Notes: generated by a model from the letters alone, not told the origin. 64,000 nucleotides of DNA from Limnomonas spitsbergensis (GCA_037349105.1 JAYJMM010000090.1:546001-610000), one strand, 5' to 3'; counted from the stretch's first letter, positions 34,107 through 46,333 are shown. Translations and numbers: made by a program.

Positions 34107-37100
34107 TGGAGGGCCCCAGCGGTGGACCAGGTCCACCTCCAGGTGCTGCTAGCCCACTACTAGTAAGGCCTCCTGCGAGGCAGCGGAACCTTTTCGATTT
34201 CATGCCCCGGGTTCTTCCGTGGCAGCCTAGTGCTTCCACGCAATCCGTCAGGCTAGATCCAGAGGTATAGCGACAAAAAGGAACAGAGGCTATTGGAGAC
34301 GGAGCGCAGGGCTGAACGCGACCCACACTCGGGAGCTGCAAAGCGCCCTCGCATCTTGTCGGCGCTCCGGCAAGCAACGAGCATGTTCGCAGTTAATGTC
34401 CGTGCAGCGCTCGCCAGCCTGCTGGATCAGGAGCCAGCGCGCCTGTCTGTTAACCTGGACAAACGCGGGCCTTACAACAGTGAGTGTCTTCGTCGACCTC
34501 ATGCTGGGGGTTGATGCCTGATGTGGGTGGCATGATGCATGGTGATGTGTTCCTAGTGATGTGATTTGATATGCCATGCCTCCATTACCAGTCGAAGATG
34601 AGAATTTGCAGTCCAACGCATGTTGCCATAGGGGTATGGTCCTTGACTGCATGGCAGAAGCGGAAGCTGAGAGTTTTTAGTCCTGGACATCACCCTAAGG
34701 GGATGGGTACTTGACTCCACTTGTATTATATTCTAAAATATCTGCTTCATTATGTCTCCATTGCGTTATGCCACTGGATAGAGCGGAGAGTTGCCGCTTG
34801 GATGCTTTCAAGCTGGCCATCACTCTCTTCGCGCATCCTCGTGTTCTCATTAGACATCCTTGTGTTGCTTGTGCTTAGGCCGGTGAAAGCGTCCGTCAGG
34901 GGTATAATGGTATCCCTGCTGTCTCTTAGCAATTCAAACTCGCATAGCACATGTAGCGCATGGGGGGGGGGCTGGCTTTTCACTAGGGCACGTGGGCCAC
35001 CGGGGGCTTCCATGATTCCTAAATGATGTCTCAGATTTTGCAGTCAATCGTTTATGCCTAGACTGGTGTCTCAAAATACGGCGGCAAAATAATATGTCAA
35101 AGCCTATGATCATGATGCCGGTGTGTAGCCACATGATCGTTTAGTATTACTTTAGGGACAGGGAAGGGCTGGGCCCCCAAAACGTTCTGGTAGTTCCCTT
35201 AACCTATGTAAAAAAGGTCTTCCCAAGTCTTCCCCGGTCTTCCCTACAAGGGCCCCGCACAATGGGCACAATTCAATATGGATGCACCCCCCAGAGGCGA
35301 ATCATACAAAGGCCCAGCCCCGGACTTCCACGGTGTTCCCCCGGCTTCCCCCCATCTCCCCTGTATTTTCCGGTCTTTCCGGTCTTCCCCGTTCCTCCCG
35401 GTCTTCCCCGGTCTTTACCTGTCTTTCCGGTCTTCCCTAGTCCCCATTCCCCGTTTCGAGTACGTGTCATGGATGCTGCATCTCATGCCATTTCTCCCCT
35501 CGTGCACTTGTTGGGGGCCAATTCAAAGTGCCCTCAAGCCTGAGTCCTGAAGTCTGTCCAACTGGACCCCAATAGGGGCATGTGGGGAGGAATGGCGTCT
35601 GCTGCCGCACTCATGGCCTGGTTCTCCTCCAAACTTTTCAGACTTGTCATTTCATTTTATTTGTTCGCAAGGGCCCAACAAGATAATGTTGCAATTTCCA
35701 CGTATTTCTCGCATTCATCAGTTAGGCCATTGCATTATCTATTACGAAATATATAGCAGATAATAGCATGTCTAGTTTCCTTCATGAACTCTCGCAAATA
35801 ACTTCGTCAAATTGAGTTTGAGAAATGTCTCACCTAGTGACTTGGTCAAAGACGCATGGGGACATCTATGAGGGGGTTATCTATGCGAATTAAATGCGAA
35901 TTAAATTAGGAAATGAATCGGTATTCAATAACCATGTGATTCTAATCACGCTTCCTCAATTTACGGAGCCAACGGTGCTTGCCCTTCAGGCCGATTGGAG
36001 GGGTGGACGGGGTTGTTGTCGGGAAGCTTGGCCCCCACACGATCAGCAATTTTAATCATGCATACATGTGTGTAGTTGAACTAGTTCGACGCATAGTGTT
36101 GGCATTTGTTTAGGTAACTCATGCTGGCGCCGAGTTCCTCCGGAATAGCAACAGTGCGCATTGCCGGCTTGTGAACGTCCTCTTGCATGTTGTCCGAGGG
36201 GGTGGGCTTCTGGGCGCGCAAATCGGTGATTGTCTTCAACAATTCCATATTCTCCTCTTGCAATTTATCAATCGTGGAGCGCATCAGAGGAAAGAACCTT
36301 CTTGTATCGTTCACATGTTTCGCACGGTACTGTTCCGCTGCAGGGATGCAGAGGGGGCTCAGCTGCTCCCGGGGGGTCGCATAAATCATTCAACAAGCTC
36401 GACACTTCAAGAGCTCTTTTTGCCATTGCGTTATGCTGCATTTTCCCGATGCCATCACCCCACCATCAGTTACAGTACCGCACATTCAACGGCGAGTTAG
36501 CGTAGGGTTTAGTGGCCCTAGGGTTAAGCGGTTGGCAGTGTGTTTTATGGTGATATGGACCATAGGTGAGGAAATGGAACGCTTGAACATGACCTACATA
36601 GAAACGCATAAACATGCACCCAATTTGCAGAAGCCCTAACAGGTTGCACACGTTCAACAGACGATCAGCAGTTCCCCTTAGACGAAGCATAAGTCGCAGC
36701 ACCTCGCCGACCGAGCGTCCGAACGAACCTGAAGGATATCAGGAGGCCCCTCCTCCCCCCCCCCTCTTCCATTCGCATGCGAAGGACGCCGAAGCAAACC
36801 TCATTGAATCACGTCTAAGAGCCGCCCACGCGAAGAAGGCCCTTGCCCTCGCTCTGCCCGACGAATGTGATTCCCAAGATCGGCAACATAGGAATATGTC
36901 AAGGCTCCCGACTGAACCTCCTCAAAGACTACAAACACTTGAGGGAAACCACCGCATGCACATGGAATCTGGCTGGTGCGTATCTCAATCAACTAAGTTG
37001 CGTAACGCTAGCTAACTCTTACTTAACCGTGCTAGTCAGAACTGCACTCATTTGGGAAGCGGGATCCCGGGCAAGCGCAACCCGTCCATGGTGGAGGAAT

Positions 37101-39050
37101 TCACCGCCGTAGCACCTTGCGCGTTATATGATCACGACATGTCGGTATTGGCTAGAAGAACCTTTGCATCATCAGACGTCCTCTCACTTTATTCCCTTCT
37201 TCTAAACTTCACAGCAAGATCGCCCCGAAGGATTTGCCCCAGGATTTGAACATGTTCCAGGAGCAAGTGGAAACGGAGTTTCGAGCACACGTGGCAAAGG
37301 TGAGTTGAACATTATATGATGTGGAGTACCACCAGGGCCAACTTGAAACGGGGCTTTTGTGGGGAACTTATCCGCCTTGTCCAATTGGCATGCCTGTGGT
37401 TGCTAGAGGGTACTCCCGGAGACCACGAGATGGTTGTCATGGAGGCTCATGGGTACGTCCCCGTCATGGTAAATGAATTCCCTCTCGAGGCAGTACCGTT
37501 TGCCATGAACCCTCGAAGGTTCATGTACAAGCTGTCTCTCCACATCATTGTCCCCTCCGTGACTATGACTGAGACACGGGGACATGAAGGCGTTCCTCCG
37601 TTCCTGGCCTACGTTTTCTACCGCTACTATGGAGTCAGCGAACAAGTAAGTGCGGTAGCCCTTTCCACAAAGGGCACAATGGATTCAGGACATTACCCCA
37701 AGGGGCTAATTAGATGCGGTCTTACAAGGGCACTGTCACGGTCATTCCTGCCATTTCCGTTCATTCCCGTCCTTCCCCGGCCATCCCGTTCATTCCCGGT
37801 CCTTCCCCGGCCGGGAATGGCCGGGATGGCCGGGGAAGGACCGGGAAGGACCGGGAAGGACCGGAATGACCGAGATTGGCGGGAATGCCCCCCTGCTGCT
37901 ATGTGCGTCATTCATTACCGGTCTTCCCCCGTCATCCCTTTTGCTCCCGCCAGCCTTTACCGACCGACAGATCACTGATTGAATGTTGCACTGAATTATT
38001 CCCCCCCCATAACATTGCAGTGCTCTTGTGTTCGACCTTCATTGTACAGCAGCATGCAATGCCTGCAGATAATGGGCAGCGGCAAGGTGGCTCCCCCCCA
38101 CGCCCACGCTATCCCATTCCGGTGTTTCAAACCCACAGCGCTTTCTCGTGGCGCGCCCTTTGAGCACTATTTCGTGCAACACCAGCTCAAGGATGCCACC
38201 AGCATTGAGCACCATGGTGGGCAGTGGATATACACAACGCAAGAAGGAATCAGGGTTCAAGATGGCGCTGGCCAGATCAAAAGTGGTCCAACCGCTGTTA
38301 CGCTGGCCCACCGGTTGCGCACCATGGCCCCCCTGCCCTTCAGGCTGGCTGTGCAGCCACAGTCCCTCAACGCAGGAGCAGCCGCAATGACATTGTTGCG
38401 AAGAAGATAGTCGCCCAGGCTGGCCCCTCCGACGCCCCTCCCGTTAGCCCCGCCCCGCACCCCCCCTGCCTTGGGAATGTCATGGCCCCGGTACTTGGAG
38501 CACCTGTGTGTAGAGGAGGCAGCAAAGCGTCTGACACACCTGCACAATTATGAGACTTTCAAAGGGCATTGTTCCTCTCCGGAACAAAAGAAAACATTCA
38601 TGGTTCGCCATACCTGGGTGAAGAAGGCACATAAGAACAAGCTGCATTTTATGCTCCGTAATGCTGTTGCCGGTAAGATCTGCCTGGTAGAGCTAAAGTG
38701 TTTTGTCCCAAATACCTGCTGTCACTCAGTTAAGACGTGCTTCCATGACTTGCATTTTCTTATGCTAACCCATGGCCCTTTGCCTTATAATATTTCCCCC
38801 CCCCACTGTTTGCAGATATTGTCCGCAACTGGAGGTACGTGCCCCCCCCCATACGAGTAACGTCTTCATAGCCAGGCTCCTGCCTGACGGCTTTTCCCAG
38901 ATAAACTGCCATTCCACTAGATGCAAGCGCATGACCGGGATTGGGCGATGGACCACCACTGACGAGGATCTACTGGTCATGTTTGACAACTGGACAAGGA
39001 TCATGTCATCACCATTGGCTCCTCTGGAATTCGCAAGAGATATCACCTGA
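34106..39050 (+). CDS. Multi-exon gene of unknown function inside the 5.3-kb element (tentative)
   Basis: I do not recognise this protein. Plausible coding segments on the plus strand are as follows. One runs from ATG 34106 to about 34264 (Pro/Gly-rich, then RQRNLFDFM, donor-like GAG|GTATAG). The next is about 34283-34479 (basic, RPRILSALRQATSMFAVNV, donor ACA|GTGAGT). Next is 37215-37299 (acceptor CACAG, donor AAG|GTGAG; KIAPKDLPQDLN...). Next is 37407-37645 (acceptor GCTAG, donor CAA|GTAAGT; HEMVVMEAHGYVPVMV, then LSLHIIVPSV and FLAYVFYRYYGV). Two more are about 38021-38408 and 38471-38670 (donor near GTAAGATC). The last runs from 38816 to the stop at 39050. Long gaps (34.5-36.6 kb) would be introns. 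Segment frames do not all join cleanly, and C-homopolymers near 38,460 and 38,847 could hide frameshifts. Its position between the inverted repeats suggests a mobility protein, by context only. Confidence 0.35.
35205..35450. repeat. CCGGTCTTCC short tandem repeats
   Basis: Two clusters of GGTCTTCCC and CCGGTCTTTCCGG words (35,215-35,250 and 35,370-35,445) lie inside the 5.3-kb element. They are low-complexity and not coding. Confidence 0.7.
37735..37895. repeat. GGCCGG-rich imperfect palindrome
   Basis: A C-rich arm (TTCCCGGTCCTTCCCCGGCC, ending about 37812) is followed directly by a G-rich arm (GGCCGGGGAAGGACCGGGAA, about 37826-37845) with further GGACCGGGAA repeats. A long stable hairpin can form. 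It sits in a predicted intron of the element's gene, just after the GTAAGT donor at 37646. Confidence 0.75.
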
Positions 39051-39220
39051 GAAATTTGCCGCGGCTATCCTGGCTTAACGCAAATTTTCGAGGGTTTCCG
39101 AGGGTTTGGGCGGTTAAATCGCGGTGATTCACGTTGGTGATTGATTGTCGCAGCATTTTACATGGTGGCACATTTGGTTATTCCAATCACCAATTGGTAT
39201 CACCAAATCATCGTATCACT
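39031..39220 (-). repeat. Right terminal inverted repeat of the 5.3-kb element
   Basis: The reverse complement begins AGTGATACGATGATTTGGTG and follows the left repeat through AACCGCCCAAACCCTCGG to GATATCTCTTGCGA. The last predicted coding segment terminates within it (TGA at 39048-39050). Confidence 0.93.
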
Positions 39221-41008
39221 GCAGCTAGCGCTTAGCCTCGACATGCCGGCTATTTTCTTACCTGCCCGGCCATTTTGGCTGGACTGTACCGCTTGACTGT
39301 ACCGTACCGCTTGACCGTATCATATTTCTGTACCAGGCTACCATGCTGTATTCCTCCTTACTAATGAAATAAAAGCCAAGAGGTGCCGACGACCCCATTT
39401 TATGGACTCCACAGCTGCCGTGCAAAGCACCGACCATATGACGGCAAGAATGCCAAGCGGGGTATGCAGTAATTGAATTATGCACCAGCCATCTACAATG
39501 AAGAGTCAAAGAGCAGGGGACATGCGCGCGACTCTAGTGAGAAGGCTGATCCGATAGAAGCTCGCATGACTGGTGCCACTGAGCAACGACCAGAAGATTG
39601 GAGCATGTCAGCATGTTGCTGCATAGCCCGGTCTAGTTGCTCCGGTGTGCTGGAGGTGAGCCCTGCCAACCACAAGGGATAGGCCGGCATATGCCATGAC
39701 CAGCTGCTGGGACCGTAAGCCGCCGAAACGTCGCCTTGCGCTCATTTACCCAAGGCAGCTTCGAAAGGGTGTACATTGCGCTCACATTCCAACGGCCGCA
39801 CAATGTGAATTGAAAAGTGTAAATCTAGTGTTTGGGGGTCGGGGAGGGACTGAGGATGGATATCGGGTGAGCAGCCGTCGTGGTAGACAATTAGTTATGC
39901 TTAGAACAGTGCATACCCGATGGGCCCTGCTGAACATGTTTACTTCGGGCTACCTGGTTCAAGTCCACGGCGGGTGCCATGCTGGCGCAAGCCAAGAGCC
40001 GCACTAGCCAGAGGGAGTGTGCTTGTGTGCGCAATGTTTTGCGAATGCGGCTCAGCGCGATCAGCGGCACTGCTAATACCAGAGGACGGCGCAACGGTCA
40101 GCTGCGAGAGGCACGTTGCTGCCAGCGGTGTTAGGCACGGGGGGATAGCGAGCAGGTGGAGGATGCGCTACATGTATGCTTCTAGTGCCCTAGTGCCAGG
40201 GAGCAGTTACGGGAGCGGGGGTGGGCAGGTCCTCCGGGCGCTGCCACTAACTTCCACTAGTATTACCAGACTGAGCAAGGGTGGGATGCACTTGCTTTTG
40301 TGGACTGTGTTGTGGGCGTTGTTGAGGGTTAGTCTCTAGGGATTCTGAGGCGCCGGTGTCGAATGCCTTTCCGGCCTTCTCTTTTGGTCCTTTCTTTTGT
40401 TGTTGTTGTTTGACCCCTTTTTCGTTTCTTCTCTTCTCCCTTCTGATCAGTGGCGCGCCCTCGCGGCCAAGCAGGGGTGGGATACGCTTGTTTTTGTGGA
40501 CTTTTCTTTTCTTAGATGCTTTGTTGAGGGCTGGTCTCTAGTGGACCTCAGGTGTCGGACTTGGTCTTCTTTACCTTCCCGGCCTCTCCTTAAATTTCTT
40601 CCCCCCTCTCTTCCTTTTAGTTCCTTCTTTACTCCCTTCTGTACAGTTGGGCGCCCACGCACGCGGCCGAGCTTTGAGCGGGCCGAGAGGTGTAAAGTTA
40701 TTATTGACTTCGGGCTACCTTTTCCTTTGGGGGGGGGAGGTAGTTATTTCCTTTGTTTTCTTCTCCTTCTTTCCCTCTTAACTGAAGTATCTTTTCTTCC
40801 AACGAGACAGTCGGGCGCCCACGCGGCCGAGCCTTTTTTGAGCATGGCCCATATGTGTAATGTCATTGACCCGCTGGGCCCTGCTGAACGCTCGGCCACG
40901 TGGGATTGGTAGGAATGACTAGGCTCAATTCCAGCTAGCATGCACAGCCTGGTCCATGGTGCAACCATGATATGGTCCCTTGTCAGGGGTTCAGGGACGT
41001 GGACTTAT

Positions 41009-41080
41009 GTGTCCATAGTCAAACGGTTATGATTCTCGCCTTCCAAGCGAGTGGCCTGGGTTCGACTCCCAGTGGACACA
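41009..41080 (+). tRNA. tRNA-Gly(UCC), unit 1
   Basis: It folds as a full cloverleaf: acceptor GTGTCCA/TGGACAC (7 bp), D stem GTCA/TGAT, anticodon stem CTCGC/GCGAG with loop CTTCCAA (anticodon TCC, reading GGA), T stem CTGGG/CCCAG with loop TTCGACT, and discriminator A. There is no intron. A TTTT run two bases downstream fits a Pol III terminator. CCA is not encoded, as expected in eukaryotes. Confidence 0.93.
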
Positions 41081-42383
41081 CTTTTCGGGCGGCGGTCAGA
41101 ACATGGCTTTGTGACGCCCGGAATGGGAAAGCCTCCTTCCTTTCCGTCTTCAGTGCAGAGTGCAGCACGTACTACAGTTTACTGGCGGGGCCGGTGGGTG
41201 CTGCCTTGCTTTTTCGTGTATGTTATGACGGGTCAGAGTAGCGCGTGTTTGCCTGTCGCCCTCGCCCAGCTAACCAGCTACACGAGCTAGCTACCGACTA
41301 CACACTAGCAAGCACGAGCTGGGAACCTATATTAAAAACGTGTCGCGTTGCAATATTAATTGACAAGGGAATACTTTGTGTACTGGTGCCGTAGAAGCGG
41401 GTAGAGTTTGCGCACCCCTATTTTCCATTTTGTAACAGAGTGGCACTTGTAATGCCTTAGACTGCCTCCTTGTTTTCATGCCTATTGTATCCATGCTAGT
41501 AGCTAGGATATCAAACCATTAGTTTTGCTAGTTCGCCTATTACTCTAGGCGGATTGAAGCCGTTTCCGTTTGTGTCTCTTTTCCGAATCTCCTGCCGAAG
41601 TTCGGTGATTACTATAACTGCCATGACACTTTGACACCATGACATGCTGACTAAGTTCCATGACACTCTGACTGTGTCCATGACTCTACTATGCATAGTA
41701 GTAATTGTTATTTGTCATAGACTAGGGCCTGCCTAGTCTGCCTTGTCTACTTATACTCTGGCCTTCTAGTTTCAAGTAGATTGTTATTGTATCATTTGAC
41801 TGCACAGTTGTTACTACGTTGTAACAAGAGGCTGCCACATCGTCCCCGACTCCCCGACTCTGAGACTCCCCGGTTTCCCAGTTGCTTGAAGACTCGCTCT
41901 CTCAAGTAAGAGTTGCTCCTGTTATACATTTTATCGGAATCACCGCGCATGCCAAAAACATGCCACATGCACACCGAAAACATGAAAATAATTCTATTTT
42001 CCGGCCGCACAACGGCAATTTTGACTTGTTTTCGACTGCATTTTTATGAGTCCGTGCACATAGTAGCCCATGTCTGACTGGTTAGCGCAGCTAGCTGGTT
42101 TTGAATCAATTTTAAACCGCGCAGCTAGTCTGTCCACCCCAACAAATAGTTAATTGATATCCATGTAGACGTTAATACGTTATCTGCCTTCGCGTGAGGC
42201 AATAAGTGGGTGAGGCAATAAGTGGGCTCCTTTGTCGCAATGAAGGCCCGTGTGAAGGTGAGGACGGTTGCACAAAGTGTGAGCACTTCTTCGTGTGCCG
42301 ATTTAAAGGTGAGTGATACAATATGCATAACGGAAACTTATTACCTAGCGCAATATCGTACCACTCCAAATAAGTAGATATGA

Positions 42384-42757
42384 GCTTTCCACTTCACCCC
42401 AGACTACCCAGACCTTTCCACTTCACCCCGGGGTTTTCCACTTCACCCCAGGGCTTTCCACTTCACTCGAGGGCTTTCCATTTCACCCCAGGTACCCTAG
42501 GTACCCCAGAGCTTTTGACTTCACCATGGGGCTTTTCACTTCACTCCATGGCTTTCCGCTTCACCCCTAGGTTTTCCACTTCACTCAAGGGCTTTCCACT
42601 TTACCCTTGGGCGTTCCACTCACTTCACCTCATGGCTTTCCATTTCACCCCAGGGCTTTCCACTTCACCCTGGGGCTTTATTCCACTTCACCCCAGGGCT
42701 TTCCACTTCACCTCATGAGTGGCTTTCCACTTCACCCCATGGCATTCCACTTCCCCA
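42384..42757. repeat. ~20-bp minisatellite CTTTCCACTTCACCCCAGGG, unit 1
   Basis: About 18 imperfect copies of a ~20-bp unit. A GGTACCCTAGGTACCCC interruption lies near 42,490, and a few copies have extra bases. The 112-codon frame across it is a by-product. Confidence 0.9.
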
Positions 42758-42957
42758 AGCAAGACAAGCAGCGATAATGGCGGTGTCGAGGGATATTAAG
42801 GCCAAGCTGTCAATTGTATAAAGCAAGGACTCCGCCCGTTTGTGTTCCTTTACTGCCTGCATGAATGTGGCAATTGGCATCAGTGATGCACATACGCTCA
42901 CGTTTGGACGTTTTTCGTGGACACGGTCGCACGCACGTATTGACGAAACATTATGTA

Positions 42958-43362
42958 CCGTAGTCACGGACGTGTTTCGTTGTTTTGATCGTTGTTCAAG
43001 GGACAACGAATCATAAAGAATGAACCTGTTAGACGTGCTTAAGGGGAACGAATCATAAAAAGTAAGATCCTTCGACACGACGTTCGACACGTACGGCAGT
43101 ACGGCCAGTATGGTGCTGACTGGTAACGGTCCCAACTCTCTGCCAAGCACAACCTGGGCGAGTCATGCATTTAACTAGATGAACTTTGCTCTGTTACTGC
43201 CTTTTCCGCAGCGTAAACAAGCGGGTAAGGCTAAACGAACCAACAAGTTGGCATTCGCTAAGGGGCAACGAATCAAAACAACCAAAAGGTCCGCGATAAA
43301 TGATTCGGCTTTCTTAAGCAACAACGAACTCCGAAAACAACGAAACACGTCCGTGGCTACGG
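42958..43362. mobile_element. 405-bp MITE with TA target duplication, unit 1
   Basis: Inverted ends of about 29 bp begin CCGTAGTCACGGACGTGTTT at the left and CCGTAGCCACGGACGTGTTT at the right (reverse complement). TA flanks both sides (42956-42957 and 43363-43364). This fits a Tc1/mariner-type miniature element. Internal AAGGGG(C/A)AACGAATCA words repeat. It is too small to code for transposase. Confidence 0.8.
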
Positions 43363-43560
43363 TATCTTATGATACGCTTTTAGCTAAAAGTGTGGATTGG
43401 TGTGGGCAGTTATTTCGTATTTTCTCACGTTTCTTGCGCTGGAGGTAGGCTTTCATCTTCCATATCAATATGATGTTTAACACAGCCACTTGTATGCCGA
43501 CATTTGCATGCGATTAACGCCTTTTCGCTGGACTTCGGGGGCTCTGCATGCCCCCCAGCC

Positions 43561-44586
43561 CAAGGTAGCACGATCCGGATACGCTTCTGCTCCGGTCCGC
43601 TCCGCTCCGCTTCGATACGGCGGGCTTGGAGTATCACTAGTTTGCAGTCAAAAAACTTGTTTTAGGCACATCACTGGCATACATACTGGCTTACAAAGAC
43701 ATGAAGATGGTTGCATGCCAGCAGACAGCCCCCATGTATGCCCAGATGGCACATCCCCCCCTCTACTGGCCCCAAAGTAGCCATGCCTCCATGCAGCATG
43801 CATGCATATTAGTCAGGACTAAGGACCATGCAAATTGCTATGGCAAAACAGTCAATGATCGATGCAGTCCCCAAATCCTGAACTGTCCAAACAGTAACAA
43901 CTTCAGTCAGTACGGTTGTTGCCATGCATAACTAATTCCCCCTCAAGTTTTCCCCCTTGCTCTTCAAATCTGCAACCTTGCTTGATACCGTCGGTATGCA
44001 GAATTTGGCGACTTAAGCTCAGGGTTCCCCGGGTGAAGGCTGGATTTCCTTAGCTCGTGCTGAATTGCTGATCGATCGGACGACTCGGAAACCGTAGTCA
44101 CGGACGTGTTTCGTTGTTTTCGGAGTTCGTTGTTCTTTGAAACAGCCAATTGATTGATAGCATAAATATTTCCCTGTCACTTCGTTGCAATGGGCTTAAG
44201 GCTTCGTCCGGAGCCAAAAAAGCCTAGCTAGCTTGCATTGCTTGCAATGCCATCGCGAATTGGAAGACAACTTGGAGGGGTCAGATGGTTTACGCGTTTC
44301 CTGAGGTTATCAACGAATATGTCTAGAACGTCAGCGACGTCCTCAGTTCTATCGGACATGTGACGGTACCGTATGTAGGCGTACTATCGCGTGGTTGTTG
44401 ATTCCCGCCCCCTGTGGCCTCTAAGCAACACGTGTGCAAGGGCTGCATGGCCTGCCATGTCGCCCGGAAGGGCTGCACACACATTTCATGCATGGTGAGC
44501 CGGATCGGAGCAGTATTGCCGTATCCGGAGCGGAGCAGCGATCCGCTCCGGATACGAAACAGGTTTTGCCGTATTGTGCTACCTTG
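43561..44586. mobile_element. Non-autonomous hAT-type element B (1,026 bp), unit 1
   Basis: Ends are CAAGGTAGCACGAT at the left and CAAGGTAGCACAAT for the reverse complement of the right end. The flanking 8-bp direct repeats are CCCCAGCC (43553-43560 and 44587-44594). Subterminal CCGGATACG/CGTATCCGG words face each other near both ends. No transposase frame is visible. A second transposon-end motif (CCGTAGTCACGG at 44092) is nested inside. Confidence 0.85.
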
Positions 44587-46261
44587 CCCCAGCCCCCATC
44601 GCCAAGTTGAGCGTATGGACAACGGTATGGGTATTGAAACTTGAAAGACGTATGCATACGTAAATTATCCATACGTACGTCATACGCGTACGGGCATCTG
44701 CCCATTCAGACCTTGTTGCGACATGTTTGACTAGACTTCTAGACGCCTACATTGATATAGAAAAAGCAGGGGACATGCGCGCGTCTCTAGTGAGAAGGCT
44801 GATCCGATAGAAGCTCGCATGACTGGTGCCACTGAGCAACGACCAGAAGATTGGAGCATGTCAGCATGTTGCTGCATAGCCCGGTCTAGTTGCTCCGGTG
44901 TGCTGGAGGTGAGCCCTGCCAACCACAAGGGATAGGCCGGCATATGCCATGACCAGCTGCTGGGACCGTAAGCCGCCGAAACGTCGCCTTGCGCTCATTT
45001 ACCCAAGGCAGCTTCGAAAGGGTGTACATTGCGCTCACATTCCAACGGCCGCACAATGTGAATTGAAAAGTGTAAATCTAGTGTTTGGGGGTCGGGGAGG
45101 GACTGAGGATGGATATCGGGTGAGCAGCCGTCGTGGTAGACAATTAGTTATGCTTAGAACAGTGCATACCCGATGGGCCCTGCTGAACATGTTTACTTCG
45201 GGCTACCTGGTTCAAGTCCACGGCGGGTGCCATGCTGGCGCAAGCCAAGAGCCGCACTAGCCAGAGGGAGTGTGCTTGTGTGCGCAATGTTTTGCGAATG
45301 CGGCTCAGCGCGATCAGCGGCACTGCTAATACCAGAGGACGGCGCAACGGTCAGCTGCGAGAGGCACGTTGCTGCCAGCGGTGTTAGGCACGGGGGGATA
45401 GCGAGCAGGTGGAGGATGCGCTACATGTATGCTTCTAGTGCCCTAGTGCCAGGGAGCAGTTACGGGAGCGGGGGTGGGCAGGTCCTCCGGGCGCTGCCAC
45501 TAACTTCCACTAGTATTACCAGACTGAGCAAGGGTGGGATGCACTTGCTTTTGTGGACTGTGTTGTGGGCGTTGTTGAGGGTTAGTCTCTAGGGATTCTG
45601 AGGCGCCGGTGTCGAATGCCTTTCCGGCCTTCTCTTTTGGTCCTTTCTTTTGTTGTTGTTGTTTGACCCCTTTTTCGTTTCTTCTCTTCTCCCTTCTGAT
45701 CAGTGGCGCGCCCTCGCGGCCAAGCAGGGGTGGGATACGCTTGTTTTTGTGGACTTTTCTTTTCTTAGATGCTTTGTTGAGGGCTGGTCTCTAGTGGACC
45801 TCAGGTGTCGGACTTGGTCTTCTTTACCTTCCCGGCCTCTCCTTAAATTTCTTCCCCCCTCTCTTCCTTTTAGTTCCTTCTTTACTCCCTTCTGTACAGT
45901 TGGGCGCCCACGCACGCGGCCGAGCTTTGAGCGGGCCGAGAGGTGTAAAGTTATTATTGACTTCGGGCTACCTTTTCCTTTGGGGGGGGGAGGTAGTTAT
46001 TTCCTTTGTTTTCTTCTCCTTCTTTCCCTCTTAACTGAAGTATCTTTTCTTCCAACGAGACAGTCGGGCGCCCACGCGGCCGAGCCTTTTTTGAGCATGG
46101 CCCATATGTGTAATGTCATTGACCCGCTGGGCCCTGCTGAACGCTCGGCCACGTGGGATTGGTAGGAATGACTAGGCTCAATTCCAGCTAGCATGCACAG
46201 CCTGGTCCATGGTGCAACCATGATATGGTCCCTTGTCAGGGGTTCAGGGACGTGGACTTTT

Positions 46262-46333
46262 GTGTCCATAGTCAAACGGTTATGATTCTCGCCTTCCAAG
46301 CGAGTGGCCTGGGTTCGACTCCCAGTGGACACA
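46262..46333 (+). tRNA. tRNA-Gly(UCC), unit 2
   Basis: Identical cloverleaf to the unit 1 copy, 5,253 bp downstream of it, with the TTTT terminator preserved. Just upstream the flank reads GACTTTTGTG in place of GACTTATGTG. Confidence 0.93.

Larger units (their letters stand above)
33918..39220 (+). mobile_element. 5.3-kb element with ~190-bp terminal inverted repeats
   Basis: Both ends read AGTGATACGATGATTTGGTG inward, and the inverted match continues for about 190 bp at roughly 90% identity. The interior holds a multi-segment plus-strand coding region. No clear target-site duplication is seen: the left flank ends ATACCGT and the right flank starts GCAGCTA. I recognise no transposase family signature such as a DDE block, BED zinc finger or rolling-circle motif. 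By structure it is a DNA-transposon-like element. Its superfamily is unassigned. Confidence 0.75.
39513..44765. repeat. Tandem unit 1 (5,253 bp, no 1.2-kb insertion)
   Basis: First of four complete head-to-tail units, starting at GCAGGGGACATGCGCGCG. In order it contains a pair of related ~75-bp blocks (about 40,274 and 40,468, sharing GTGGGAT...GTTGAGGG and TCTCTAG), pyrimidine-rich tracts (40,560-40,800), tRNA-Gly, an empty hAT site at 41502-41509, a ~20-bp minisatellite, a 405-bp MITE and a 1026-bp hAT element. Open frames of up to ~170 codons repeat in every unit and have no recognisable domains; I treat them as chance frames. Confidence 0.95.

Noticed and set aside
33910..39228. Target-site duplication around the 5.3-kb element
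   Set aside because: Flanks ATACCGT and GCAGCTA do not match at any small offset I tried; only the inverted repeats are claimed.
39910..39990. Second tRNA suggested by GGTTCAAGTCC (B-box-like, 39956-39966), repeated in every unit
   Set aside because: No acceptor, D or anticodon stems can be paired around it.
40397..40912. 171-codon open frame repeated in every tandem unit
   Set aside because: Phe/Leu-rich translation of a pyrimidine-rich tract with overlapping frames on the other strand; units 1-3 are too similar to show codon constraint, and unit 4 changes its frame by a 1-base deletion.
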